Program-made: the position numbers and the translations under genes
Shown: one piece after another, positions 1 to 7,018 of the stretch
Numbering within the stretch: the first letter of the stretch is position 1
How the letters are laid out: every line of letters starts with the position of its first letter
The notes under the pieces: generated by a model
The model's input: only the letters and a program-made list of their open reading frames with translations
What the model was told of the DNA's origin: nothing
Database searches by the model: none
NCBI GenBank assembly: GCA_016870535.1
Contig: VGBK01000011.1
Span: 1-34,750, forward strand
DNA from: Actinomycetota bacterium
GTDB taxonomy: Bacteria; Actinomycetota; Acidimicrobiia; Spongiisociales; UBA11373
Reading direction: 5' to 3'
Length of the DNA stretch: 34,750 nt

Positions 1-518
1 CCGGCCACGAACGGCAGGCCGAAGCGCTCGCGCGCCTCGGCGAGCAGGTCGAGGCCGGCACGCCCCAGCCCCTGGAACGAATAGGGAGAGGTGCGCGGCT
101 TGAAGGCGTCGCCCCGCAGCAGGGACGCTCCGGCGGCTTGCACCGCCGCGGCGGCGGCGAGGATCTGCTCTCGACTCTCCACCGCGCAGGGCCCGGCGAT
201 CACCGTGAACCCCCCGCCGCCCAGGCGCGCCGCGCCCACCTCGACCACGGAGTCGGCGGGTTGGTGGTGACGGCTCACGAGGCGAACGGGGGAAGCCAGG
301 TGGAACACCCGCTCCACACCGGGGAGGGCCTCCCAGGCGGGTGGAGGCACCGGGTGCGGCACTCCCGCGGCTACCACCACCCGGCCCGCCTGGGTCGTCG
401 CTTCGGCGGATCCGCCGGCGGCGCGCAACCGATCGAGGACCTGTTCCAGGTCGGCGGGCGCGGCGGCGGCGTCCATGACGATGATCAGGGACTCGCCCCC
501 GTTGCTGCCTGCAGCCAC
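1..518 (-). CDS. aroF: 3-deoxy-7-phosphoheptulonate (DAHP) synthase, 3' end cut by window
   Basis: First enzyme of the shikimate pathway: condenses phosphoenolpyruvate with erythrose 4-phosphate in the cytoplasm. The visible 172 codons show an N-terminal ferredoxin-like (ACT-like) regulatory domain (residues about 10-80, ending SPVRLVSRHHQPADS), then the start of the barrel with IAGPCAVE at about 107-114 and FKPRTSPYSFQGLG at about 140-152. Both motifs are typical of the Thermotoga/Bacillus-type class I enzyme. The rest of the barrel lies beyond position 1. I chose GTG at 518 because GAGG stands about 7 bases upstream and it keeps LIIVM, the first strand of the regulatory domain. ATG at 476 would remove part of that strand. 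It is the last gene of a minus-strand run. The family is clear; the exact start is less so. Confidence 0.9.
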   Translation of the reverse strand, partial: MAAGSNGGESLIIVMDAAAAPADLEQVLDRLRAAGGSAEATTQAGRVVVAAGVPHPVPPPAWEALPGVERVFHLASPVRLVSRHHQPADSVVEVGAARLGGGGFTVIAGPCAVESREQILAAAAAVQAAGASLLRGDAFKPRTSPYSFQGLGRAGLDLLAEARERFGLPFVA

Positions 519-595
519 TTGCCGTACCTCGCTATCCCGGCGAGCAAGATAGTCCCCCGCCGGTGCTGTCCCTTCGGCCGCCGCGCCGGACGCGA

Positions 596-622
596 GTGAG
601 GGGCCCCGGCGGGGCCCCTCAC
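596..622. terminator. 12-bp perfect hairpin between DUF4332 gene and aroF
   Basis: Arms GTGAGGGGCCCC (596-607) and GGGGCCCCTCAC (611-622) pair perfectly around a 3-base loop. There is no T-run on either side. It lies 18 bases after the stop of the DUF4332 gene in its direction of transcription, so a U-less actinobacterial-type terminator is the likeliest role, possibly partial because aroF follows in the same direction. Confidence 0.55.
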
Positions 623-639
623 CACCCCACACCGGTAGT

Positions 640-1044
640 TCAGTACTCCACCATGGGCGGCAGGGTCTTGGCATGAGCCACCCAGCGGGCCACCATGGAC
701 TCGGTCGGCAGCCGGCGCACCAGGCGCTTCTTCTCGTTGGTCTCGGTCATCTTGGCCAGGAGGCTCACCGGGTTCCGGGTACGCAGCTCCTTTACCGTGT
801 CCACCCCGGCCGCTTCGAGGAGATCGGAGTACTCCTCTCCCACACCCTTGACCCGGAAGAGGTCGGCCCGGTTCACCCACTCCAGGATCTGATGCTCGCT
901 GAACCCCGAGGCGGCGGCGAGTTCCTTGCGGCCCTTGCGAGTGGCGCCCGCCTTGAGCAGCGCCTCGGTGGTGCGGACCCGCAGCTTGCGCAGGGTCGTC
1001 GCGCTCTTGACGCCGATCCCCTCGATTGCATCGATGGACGCCAT
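640..1044 (-). CDS. DUF4332 helix-hairpin-helix protein
   Basis: Small cytoplasmic protein of 134 residues. It has two helix-hairpin-helix-like stretches: IDAIEGIGVKSATTLRKL at about 4-21 and LFRVKGVGEEYSDLLEAAGV at about 62-81. This arrangement is characteristic of the DUF4332 family, whose biochemical function is not established. The HhH motifs suggest contact with nucleic acid or a nucleic-acid-associated protein. The start is an ATG at 1044 with AAAGGAG a few bases upstream. It lies between the nucleotidyltransferase and aroF genes on the same strand, about 80 bases from the former, and nothing in the context explains its job. Confidence 0.8.
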   Translation of the reverse strand: MASIDAIEGIGVKSATTLRKLRVRTTEALLKAGATRKGRKELAAASGFSEHQILEWVNRADLFRVKGVGEEYSDLLEAAGVDTVKELRTRNPVSLLAKMTETNEKKRLVRRLPTESMVARWVAHAKTLPPMVEY

Positions 1045-1124
1045 GGTGCTCCTTTCCCGCCGGCCGGCGCCGGCTGGTGTCTCAGCGCGGCAGAGGCAGC
1101 ATAACCGAAGTCCGGTAGGGGCCC

Positions 1125-1715
1125 TCAGGGGCGCCGCAGCAGCTTCTGGAAGTCGGCGGGGGTGTCGATGTCCACCGGGGCGGGGTGGTCGAACCGCACC
1201 TCGTGCACCCACGCCGGGTGGGCCCGCCACAGGGAGCCGGCCCCGGCGTCCCCCTCCAGGCTCATCAGCCGCGCCCACAGCCGGCGGGCCACCAGTGCCG
1301 GGTTGCCCCTCTGGTAGCGATAGCGCGGCACCACCGCCGGCCGCCCCGTCTCCTCGGCGGCGCCGAGCAGGGCGGAGGGCACCTCGGCGGGGATCTCCGG
1401 CTGGTCGCCCAGGGCCACGAAGGCCGCCTCGTAGCGGGGATGGCGCGAGAGCAGGTCCAGGCCGACGCGCAGCGAGGCGGCCAGGCCCTCTTCCCATTCG
1501 GGGTTGAGCACCACCGTCGCCCCGCCGAAGTCGACCCGGTCCAGGATCTCCTCGGCATGGGCGCCCAGCACCACGACCACCCCGGCCACCGGCCACCGGG
1601 CCACCGCGCCCACGACCCCCTCCAGCAGGGGCCGCCCCTGCCAGTCGAGCAGTTGCTTGGGCTGGGCCAGCCGGCGCGAGCCTCCGGCGGCCAATACCAG
1701 GGCGGCGGCGAGCAG
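1125..1715 (-). CDS. MobA/MocA-like nucleotidyltransferase (probable CTG start)
   Basis: Rossmann-type NTP transferase of the molybdenum-cofactor guanylyl/cytidylyltransferase family. It shows the N-terminal nucleotide-binding signature LAAGGSRRLAQPKQLL, a GDQPEI metal-binding motif near the middle (usually GDMP or GDQP), and the C-terminal VDIDTPADF that is standard in MobA-like proteins. No molybdoenzyme or other cofactor gene is in view, so the substrate (CTP or GTP, or another sugar-phosphate-like acceptor) cannot be fixed. The reading frame is closed by a TGA only 10 codons before the first-strand residues LVLAAGG, and that interval has no ATG or GTG. A CTG at 1715-1713 follows GAGGTG with 5 bases between. 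The TTG at 1694 would cut the first beta strand. Function class is well supported, start is inferred. Confidence 0.8.
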   Translation of the reverse strand: MLAAALVLAAGGSRRLAQPKQLLDWQGRPLLEGVVGAVARWPVAGVVVVLGAHAEEILDRVDFGGATVVLNPEWEEGLAASLRVGLDLLSRHPRYEAAFVALGDQPEIPAEVPSALLGAAEETGRPAVVPRYRYQRGNPALVARRLWARLMSLEGDAGAGSLWRAHPAWVHEVRFDHPAPVDIDTPADFQKLLRRP

Positions 1716-1750
1716 GCGGTCACCTCACGGTCGAGAGCAGCCCACGATAG

Positions 1751-1756
1751 ATTATG
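1751..1756 (-). promoter_or_regulatory. candidate -10 element for the nucleotidyltransferase gene
   Basis: CATAAT on the minus strand, one mismatch from TATAAT, in otherwise very GC-rich sequence about 36 bases before the proposed CTG start. No convincing -35 hexamer is seen at the normal spacing, so this is a weak call. Confidence 0.35.
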
Positions 1757-1821
1757 CCGGCGGGCGGAGCCGCGACCTACCGACCGGGCGACTCGGCCAC
1801 CGCGGCGGGTAAGGAGCGCCG

Positions 1822-1974
1822 TCAGCGCCCGGGCGGGTGGAACGCCACCGGGGCGCTCACCCGGGCGGCCCCGCCCACCTGGGCGCACTCACCGCCACCG
1901 GGGTCGACCGCTCCCCCGCACTCGTCGCCGCGACACCGAGGGCGCCCGGCCCGGTAGGTGCTGTCGCTCCCCAT
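1822..1974 (-). CDS. possible small Cys-containing protein (50 aa)
   Basis: ATG at 1974 opens a 50-codon frame after a run of G (GGGGGG) that could serve as a ribosome-binding site. About 90% of third positions are G or C. The product has Cys in CRGDEC and GGEC and is rich in Gly, Ala and Arg. It has no homology I recognise. In sequence this rich in GC, open frames of this length arise by chance, so it is a candidate only. Confidence 0.22.
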   Translation of the reverse strand: MGSDSTYRAGRPRCRGDECGGAVDPGGGECAQVGGAARVSAPVAFHPPGR

Positions 1975-2036
1975 CCCCCCGCATGCCGGCGCCGCCCCCG
2001 GGCCCGCGGTTGACCCCTGCTTGCCGCCGGGACGGG

Positions 2037-3182
2037 CTACGTCTCGATGCCCGCCACCGCGAAGCGCACCGTGGCCCCCGCCTCGAAGTGGCGCAGTTCG
2101 GTGGCGGCCAGCACGTAGCGCACCGTCCCGCCTGCCGCCCGGACGCCCTCGGCGGCCGCATCGAACAGGTCGGCCACCCGCCGCGTGGCCGCACCGCAGG
2201 AGGCACAGGATGCCCCCTGGCGCGCCAGCCACCCGCAGGCCGGGCAGGCCACCCCCGGGACCGTGTCCCCCGCGTCGAGGAGCAGCAGTTCCACCGCGTG
2301 CTGGTTGACCGCGTCCAGGACCCGGTCCAGCCCGAGAACCCCCCGGCGCCGGCTGCCGGCGGCGTCGAGGAGGTCGGTCACCAGGCCCTCGTCGACGCCC
2401 CGGTCGTACTCCTCGGCCAGCGCCTCGCAGTGCCGCCGGATGTCGGCGGCAGTAGCCGTGCGGGGATCCACCACGAAGGTCCCGGCGAGAACTGCCGCCA
2501 GGTCGGGGGGCAGTTCGGCGGCCACGCCGTCGACGTTGGCCGGATTGCCCCCCAGGGCGAGCAGGTCGAACTCCCCGGAGCGGGACAACTCGGAGAGCCG
2601 CGCCGCCACCCGGCGGAAATGCCGCCGCGCCACCTCACCCGCCCGGCGGCTCGCCCCATGCTCGGCATAGCCGGCGAAACCGCCGAAGTTGCCCTTGCGC
2701 ACCTCCTCCTCGGCCATCACCTCCCAGGATTCCAGGGCCCCCATGCAGAAGCGGTAGATCGAGGCCAGACGCCGGTCGACGACCACCGCGCAGTAGCGCC
2801 GGAAGTGAGCCAGCATCGCCTCGAGGGGGCCCAGGTAGGGGGAGGTATCCACCACTGCCCGGTCGCGCACCGGGGCCGGCAGGCTCACGTGCTCCTCGAG
2901 GCCGACGGCGGAGCACACGAACAGGGCGGCGCCCCGTCCCAGGTCGGCGGTGATCTGGTCGGCCATGGCGACCGCCCGGTCGAGATCCCGACGGATCTCC
3001 CCGACGGCCTCCTCTCCCCACTCGGCGGCTGCTTCCCGCCGCGGGTGGGTCAGCGCCTTCAGCCGGGTGGGAACGGCCCGCCTCTGGTCGAGGTCGGGCC
3101 CCAGGCCCACGTAGAGGGAGACCACGGGGTGGCCGGCAGTGTCGGCGCCGCGCAGGCGCTCGACGGTGCTTCGATCGAGCAA
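2037..3182 (-). CDS. bacterial eRF1-like (baeRF family) protein with zinc ribbon
   Basis: 381-residue protein resembling the bacterial archaeo-eukaryotic release factor (baeRF) families, related to domains 2 and 3 of eRF1/Pelota. The N-terminus has the family-type SLYVGLGPDLDQRR. A Gly- and Arg-rich segment NFGGFAGY...RRHFRRVAARL (about 164-195) lies where the eRF1 catalytic loop would be; it is not a GGQ. There is then a FDLLALGGNPANVDG strand and an eL30-like C-terminal part. A CPAC...CASC zinc ribbon sits at about 311-328. Family members are thought to act in ribosome rescue or peptidyl-tRNA hydrolysis, but this is not proven for this branch. Start is TTG at 3182 with GGGAGG five bases upstream. 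It is divergent from ald. I am fairly sure of the superfamily, not of the subfamily. Confidence 0.7.
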   Translation of the reverse strand: MLDRSTVERLRGADTAGHPVVSLYVGLGPDLDQRRAVPTRLKALTHPRREAAAEWGEEAVGEIRRDLDRAVAMADQITADLGRGAALFVCSAVGLEEHVSLPAPVRDRAVVDTSPYLGPLEAMLAHFRRYCAVVVDRRLASIYRFCMGALESWEVMAEEEVRKGNFGGFAGYAEHGASRRAGEVARRHFRRVAARLSELSRSGEFDLLALGGNPANVDGVAAELPPDLAAVLAGTFVVDPRTATAADIRRHCEALAEEYDRGVDEGLVTDLLDAAGSRRRGVLGLDRVLDAVNQHAVELLLLDAGDTVPGVACPACGWLARQGASCASCGAATRRVADLFDAAAEGVRAAGGTVRYVLAATELRHFEAGATVRFAVAGIET

Positions 3183-3227
3183 GACACCTCCCGCTCTCGG
3201 TGCCCGAAGCCTAATGGGGGCCGAGTG

Positions 3228-3240
3228 GGCCGATTCGGCC
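3228..3240. promoter_or_regulatory. 13-bp dyad in the baeRF/ald divergent region
   Basis: GGCCGA and TCGGCC flank a single T. The dyad lies in the 161-base region between the divergent baeRF and ald starts. On the minus strand it is just upstream of a TAGGCT (3213-3208) that fits a loose -10 for baeRF. It could be an operator. GC-rich short palindromes are common here, so confidence is low. Confidence 0.28.
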
Positions 3241-3343
3241 AGAGGCCCCCCGTGGTCCCGGCCGGGCAGGGACCGATGGCCCCTGGCGCCCCGCCCCCTG
3301 AGGTGCCAGGCTATGCGGGACGCGTCGCAGGAGGTTGGTCGCC

Positions 3344-4456
3344 GTGATCGTCGGGGTTCCCGCCGAGATCAAGCCGGATGAGTACCGGGTGTCGATGACC
3401 CCGGCCGGGGTGCGCGAGCTGACGGCTCAGGGGCACCGAGTGGTGGTACAGAAGGACGCCGGGCGCGGCTCCTCCTTCGACGATGCCGCCTACGTAGCAG
3501 TCGGGGCGGAGATCCTGCCCGGCGCCGCCGAGGTCTTCGGCGCCGCCGACCTCATCGTCAAGGTCAAGGAGCCCCAGCCGAGCGAGATCGCCATGCTGGA
3601 GCCCCGCCATGTGCTCTTCACCTACCTCCACCTGGCCGCCTACCCGGACGAGGCGCGCGGGCTGGTCGGGTCGGGAGCGACCGCCATCGCCTATGAGACG
3701 GTGGCGCTGCCCAACGGCTCCCTTCCCCTCCTCGCCCCGATGAGCGAGATCGCCGGACGCATGGCGGTGCAGGCCGGGGCGCATCACCTGGAGCGCACCC
3801 ACGGCGGACGCGGGGTGCTGCTGGGCGGTGTGCCCGGGGTGGCCCCGGCCCGGGTAACCGTACTCGGCGCCGGCACCTCCGGGTCCAACGCCGCCATGAT
3901 GGCCGCCGGCATGGGAGCGCAGGTCGTCGTCATGGACATCAACGTCGACCGCCTCCGCCACCTAGACGAGTTGTCCTGGGGACGCCTGTTCACCGTGCAC
4001 TCCTCGCGCCACAGCGTGGGGGAGTACGTCGCCTCCTCGGATCTCGTCATCGGAGCGGTGCTGGTGGCCGGCGCCCGCGCCCCAGTCCTGGTGAGCGAGG
4101 AGCAGGTAGCCTCGATGCGCCCCGGCAGCGTGATCGTGGACATCGCCATCGACCAGGGCGGTTGCCTCGCCACGGCCCGGGAGACCACCCACCACGACCC
4201 GGTGTACAGCATCCATGGGGTGCTGCACTACTGCGTGGGCAACATCCCCGGGGCGGTCCCCAACACCTCGACCTGGGCCCTGTCGAATGCCACCTTGCCC
4301 TACGTGGTGGCCCTCGCCGGCGGCCTCCCACAGGCGGTGACCGTGCACCCCGAACTGCTCGGCGGCATCAACGTGGCACAGGGCAAGGTGACCCACCGCG
4401 CCGTGGCCGACTCGCTGGCCATGGAGTTCGCCGACCCGGCGACCGTCCTCGGCTAG
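3344..4456 (+). CDS. ald: alanine dehydrogenase
   Basis: NAD-dependent oxidative deamination of L-alanine to pyruvate and ammonium (reversible), cytoplasmic, usually a hexamer. The 370-residue length matches the family. With GTG at 3344 as start, the substrate and catalytic residues fall at R15, K75 (IVKVKEP) and H96 (FTYLHLA), the same numbers as in the well-studied mycobacterial enzyme. This supports that start over the TTG at 3335. The NAD fold begins VTVLGAGTSGSNAA at about 169 with the acidic VVMDIN end of strand two. AGGAGG stands about 10 bases before the GTG. It is monocistronic: divergent from baeRF and convergent with the HTH gene. No Lrp/AldR regulator gene is adjacent. Confidence 0.95.
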   Translation: MIVGVPAEIKPDEYRVSMTPAGVRELTAQGHRVVVQKDAGRGSSFDDAAYVAVGAEILPGAAEVFGAADLIVKVKEPQPSEIAMLEPRHVLFTYLHLAAYPDEARGLVGSGATAIAYETVALPNGSLPLLAPMSEIAGRMAVQAGAHHLERTHGGRGVLLGGVPGVAPARVTVLGAGTSGSNAAMMAAGMGAQVVVMDINVDRLRHLDELSWGRLFTVHSSRHSVGEYVASSDLVIGAVLVAGARAPVLVSEEQVASMRPGSVIVDIAIDQGGCLATARETTHHDPVYSIHGVLHYCVGNIPGAVPNTSTWALSNATLPYVVALAGGLPQAVTVHPELLGGINVAQGKVTHRAVADSLAMEFADPATVLG

Positions 4457-4556
4457 CGCCGGGCGGCGACACGGCGGCGGGCGATCCCGGGGCGGCGGCT
4501 CCGAGTCGAGACCCGCGGCACCCCTCGGCTGAGGCTGCCCGGCCTCGGGGCGGGCA

Positions 4557-4574
4557 CGGCGATAGCGATCGCCG
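4557..4574. terminator. short hairpin between convergent ald and HTH genes
   Basis: CGGCGAT (4557-4563) pairs with ATCGCCG (4568-4574) around AGCG. It lies in the 123 bases between two convergent genes and could terminate either transcript. There is no T-run and the stem is only 7 bp. Confidence 0.3.
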
Positions 4575-4579
4575 CCGCC

Positions 4580-4804
4580 TCAGGAGCCCGGACGGGGCAC
4601 GCGCTCGTGCGCCTCGAGACGGCGGGCGTTGAGCCAGTCCTCGAAGTCCCCGCGGGCCACCCGCCACTCGCGCCCGAACTTGACCGCAGGCAGTTCGCTC
4701 GAGCGGAGCACCCGGGTGACCACGAAGGTGGACACCCCCATGTACTCGCAGATGTCGGCGACCGACAGCCACTCCTTGCCCAGGTCGACCGTGATCCTGT
4801 CCAT
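4580..4804 (-). CDS. small helix-turn-helix (excisionase/MerR-type) DNA-binding protein
   Basis: A 74-residue protein consisting of little more than one winged HTH of the excisionase-like HTH_17 family. EWLSVADICEYMGVSTFVVTRVL forms the HTH at about 11-33, and GREWRVARGDFEDWL is the typical wing and following helix at about 45-59. Such proteins bind DNA as small regulators. Despite the family name, most chromosomal copies are not phage excisionases, and no integrase is nearby. I chose ATG at 4804 because the homologous part begins there; an in-frame TTG at 4840 would add 12 poorly conserved residues. It is convergent with ald. Target unknown. Confidence 0.75.
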   Translation of the reverse strand: MDRITVDLGKEWLSVADICEYMGVSTFVVTRVLRSSELPAVKFGREWRVARGDFEDWLNARRLEAHERVPRPGS

Positions 4805-4912
4805 CGCCCCCAGCGTATGGGGGTCGAGGGCCGCTGGCAAGGGTCACGACAACGGGGGTGGGCGGCCCGTACGGAAGCCCTCCCGCCGCTCGCCCCCTAC
4901 ACTCCGGGCGCC

Positions 4913-5548
4913 ATGGCTCCGCCCAAGCCCAAGAAGAAGCGGCGTTCCCGCTCGGACCCGGCGCGCCGCGAGGCCGCGGCGCGGCGCGACGAGGCCCGCC
5001 GCCGCGCTGCCGAAGAGCGCCGCCGCCAACAGGAGGCGGCCGAGCGTCGCCGCCGGTTGAAGAAGCGGGCCCGCCGCCTGGCCCTGCCCGTGCTGGTGGG
5101 GTTGGGGGTGGTGGTGGCTGCCGTCTTCCTCTTCCGGCCCGACAAGGAAGTCACCGGGGTGGAGCGACTGGGCACCGCGGACATCATGGCCGCCCTGGGC
5201 TACCCGGACGTCGCCGTGCCGGTCGATTCCCTCCCCGGCCCGGTCTGCGGCGTGGCGGAAGTGCTCACCGCTGAGCAGTTGCTGGCCGACCTGCGAGCCG
5301 GAGCCGTGGTGCTGTTTCACCGTCCCGACGACGCGGCCACCCTCGCCGCCCTGGAGGCCCTGGCGAATGCCTACGAGTCCCACTTGGTGATAGCCCCCAG
5401 CGATCGCCTCAACCGTCCGGTGCTGGGGGTGTCCTGGGGGCGGCGCCTGGCCTTCGACTCGGCCGACGATCCGGCGGTGGCCGAGTTCGCCACCACCTAC
5501 CGGCTCCGCGGTCCGGCCACCGCCGACTGCCCGCTGCCCGGCGCCTGA
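4913..5548 (+). CDS. membrane-anchored protein, basic N-terminus, DUF3105-like C-terminal domain (tentative)
   Basis: A 211-residue single-pass protein. Residues 1-57 are extremely basic (PKPKKKRRSRS, then Arg/Ala/Glu-rich probable coiled coil). A transmembrane helix at about 58-76 (LALPVLVGLGVVVAAVFLF) follows, then an extracytoplasmic domain of about 130 residues. VVLFHRPDD (about 130) and VLGVSWGRRLAFD (about 173-185) recall the DUF3105 family, but other hallmark residues of that family are not evident, so the assignment is tentative. The positive N-terminus predicts N-in topology. Two Cys, in VCGV and the C-terminal DCPLPGA, could form a disulfide. The ATG at 4913 follows a weak ribosome-binding region. 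The next gene on the same strand is the diguanylate cyclase, 57 bases on. Confidence 0.7.
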   Translation: MAPPKPKKKRRSRSDPARREAAARRDEARRRAAEERRRQQEAAERRRRLKKRARRLALPVLVGLGVVVAAVFLFRPDKEVTGVERLGTADIMAALGYPDVAVPVDSLPGPVCGVAEVLTAEQLLADLRAGAVVLFHRPDDAATLAALEALANAYESHLVIAPSDRLNRPVLGVSWGRRLAFDSADDPAVAEFATTYRLRGPATADCPLPGA

Positions 5549-5582
5549 GGGCCTCTCAGCCGGAACCGCTCAATGCCCCGGT

Positions 5583-5604
5583 GACTAGTGCCGATGCACT
5601 AGTC
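5583..5604. promoter_or_regulatory. perfect inverted repeat immediately before the GGDEF gene start
   Basis: GACTAGTGC (5583-5591) and GCACTAGTC (5596-5604) are perfect 9-bp arms around CGAT. The right arm ends 2 bases before the GTG at 5606, so it occupies the place of the ribosome-binding site, and no other Shine-Dalgarno is visible. The AT-containing ACTAGT arms stand out from the local GC background. It could be a repressor operator or an mRNA hairpin controlling translation. Confidence 0.55.
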
Positions 5605-5605
5605 C

Positions 5606-6583
5606 GTGACCACCAGCACCGCTCCGCGTCGTCCCGGCTGCCGCGCTCCCTCCACGGGGGCCGGCGAGCGCCGGCGCGGCCGGCTGCCCATCACCCTGGG
5701 CGTCGTGCTGGTCAGCGCCGTCGGCGGCCTCGACTACCTCACCGGCGCCGAGGTCTCGGTGAGCCTCCTCTATGTGCTGGCGGTGATGGCGGTCACCTGG
5801 GTAGGGTGCCGGCGCCACGCCATCCTGGTGGCCCTGCTCGCCGCCGCCGAGGGACTGGCCGCCCAGGCCGTCCACGGCACCGCGGTCGCCCTCACCCTCC
5901 CCATCATCTGGAACGCCCTCACCGACCTGGTGGTGCTCGTCCTGGTGGCGGTGCTGCTCGACTCGCTGCATCGCGCCGTGGAGCACCAGCGCCACCTGGC
6001 GGCGGTGGATTCCCTGACCGGCGTCCTCAACCGCCGCGCCTTCGAGATCGCCGCCGAGCGGGAGCGCCTGCGCGCCGCCCGCCACGGCACCACCCTGAGC
6101 CTGGCCTACCTGGATGTGGACCACTTCAAGGCGGCCAACGACCGCCTGGGGCACCACGCCGGTGACCGGGTGCTCGCCGCGGTGGCCCGGGCCATCACCG
6201 GCGCGGTGCGCGGCACCGACCTGCTGGCCCGGGTGGGCGGCGACGAGTTCGTGCTGCTGCTGCCCGAGACCGACGCCCGCGAGGCCATGAACGTGGTGCA
6301 GCGGGTGCGGGCGGCGGCGGCTTCCGGTGCCCGCGCCGCCGGCTACCCGGCGGCCCTGTCGGCGGGCATCGCCACCTTCCGCTACCCCCCCGAATCGGTG
6401 GATGCCATGCTGGCCGCCGCCGACGACCTCCTCTACAAGGCCAAGCAAGCCGGCCGCGACCGGGTGATCGGAGCGGTGGCCTCCGGCCCCTGGCCGCGCT
6501 GGGCGGCGGCCTCGCTCCTCCCCGACCCCCGCGCCCTGCACTCCGACCCGCGGGTTCTCACCCCGTCCGCCGGGCCGCGCTGA
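5606..6583 (+). CDS. four-TM diguanylate cyclase (GGDEF)
   Basis: Makes cyclic di-GMP from two GTP at the inner face of the membrane. The 325 residues comprise about four predicted transmembrane helices between 30 and 125 (LPITLGVVLV, VSLLYVLAVMAVTW, ILVALLAAAEGLA, LVVLVLVAVLLDSL), then a complete GGDEF domain. That domain has DSLTGVLNRRAF at about 135-146, the metal and substrate region YLDVDHFKAANDRLGHHAGD, and GGDEF at 211-215. The inhibitory I-site RxxD (RGTD) stands five residues before GGDEF, so product inhibition is expected. A 40-residue Pro-rich tail follows. GTG at 5606 is the only start that keeps the first helix, and it is overlapped upstream by the inverted repeat at 5583-5604. 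The pilus operon begins 132 bases later, which makes a link between c-di-GMP and pili plausible but unproven. Confidence 0.92.
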   Translation: MTTSTAPRRPGCRAPSTGAGERRRGRLPITLGVVLVSAVGGLDYLTGAEVSVSLLYVLAVMAVTWVGCRRHAILVALLAAAEGLAAQAVHGTAVALTLPIIWNALTDLVVLVLVAVLLDSLHRAVEHQRHLAAVDSLTGVLNRRAFEIAAERERLRAARHGTTLSLAYLDVDHFKAANDRLGHHAGDRVLAAVARAITGAVRGTDLLARVGGDEFVLLLPETDAREAMNVVQRVRAAAASGARAAGYPAALSAGIATFRYPPESVDAMLAAADDLLYKAKQAGRDRVIGAVASGPWPRWAAASLLPDPRALHSDPRVLTPSAGPR

Positions 6584-6625
6584 GCCGGCGCCTCCGGAGC
6601 GCGAAACATCCCCTCGACGGCCCTC

Positions 6626-6654
6626 TTGAGTCGCGCCTCCCCGGCTGATACCTA
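6626..6654 (+). promoter_or_regulatory. weak candidate promoter of the Tad pilus operon
   Basis: TTGAGT (6626-6631) and TACCTA (6649-6654) are spaced 17 bases apart, about 60 bases before the first gene of the pilus operon, in the only less GC-rich patch of the 132-base gap. The -35 fits four of six consensus bases; the -10 is poor. Confidence 0.3.
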
Positions 6655-6715
6655 GACGTTGCCGCCCGGCCCGTGCGGGCCCACTCCCCCGGCGGCCGCA
6701 TCGGGAGGGAGCACG

Positions 6716-7018
6716 CTGGAGCCGCTGGGACACCCCGACCTGGCCGCCCTGGGCCGCCGCCTGCGCCGCGAGATGGACGAGACCCTGGAGGCCGAGCAGA
6801 GCGCCGCCCGCGCCGCCGCCCGCCGTCGCCGCACCCTGCGCGACCTCTTCCTCACCCTCGAAGACCGCGCCGACCTCGCGGCGGTGTGGGCCCTCGACGG
6901 CCGCTGCTATCGGGGCCGGGTGCAGGCGGTGGGGGTGGATCACGTCGCCCTGGCCTCCGCCGACGGCACCCGGGTTCTGGCCCTGGCCCACGTGGTGGCG
7001 GTGGAGGTGCTCCCGTGA
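6716..7018 (+). CDS. conserved-looking short protein, first gene of the Tad operon (probable CTG start)
   Basis: I do not recognise this family. From a CTG at 6716 it encodes 100 residues. Residues 1-45 are a charged Arg/Ala/Glu-rich helix, likely a coiled coil (LGRRLRREMDETLEAEQS and on). Residues 50-100 look like a small beta barrel, with alternating strands (CYRGRVQAVGVDHVALAS, TRVLALAHVVAVEVLP). There is no signal peptide or membrane segment, so it is cytoplasmic. CTG 6716 is preceded by GGGAGGGA at good distance; the alternative TTG at 6659 would add a Pro-rich stretch with no ribosome-binding site. Its stop overlaps the GTG of the SAF gene (GTGA), so it is translationally coupled to the pilus genes and probably serves them. 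Confidence 0.65.
   Translation: MEPLGHPDLAALGRRLRREMDETLEAEQSAARAAARRRRTLRDLFLTLEDRADLAAVWALDGRCYRGRVQAVGVDHVALASADGTRVLALAHVVAVEVLP

Larger units (their letters stand above)
1716..2036. other. intergenic stretch of 321 bases
   Basis: This lies between the baeRF gene stop and the nucleotidyltransferase start, both on the minus strand. It holds a candidate promoter near 1751-1756 and one possible 50-codon ORF (1822-1974), listed separately. Nothing else recognisable was seen. Confidence 0.5.

Noticed and set aside
1185-3347. Long plus-strand open frame antisense to the nucleotidyltransferase and baeRF genes
   Set aside because: Same reason: the opposite strand encodes recognisable proteins with ribosome-binding sites, and this frame shows only compositional bias.
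4580-4804. Excisionase-like HTH gene as a sign of a prophage or integrative element
   Set aside because: No integrase, attachment repeats, tRNA target or phage genes are near, and this HTH family is common in ordinary chromosomal genes.
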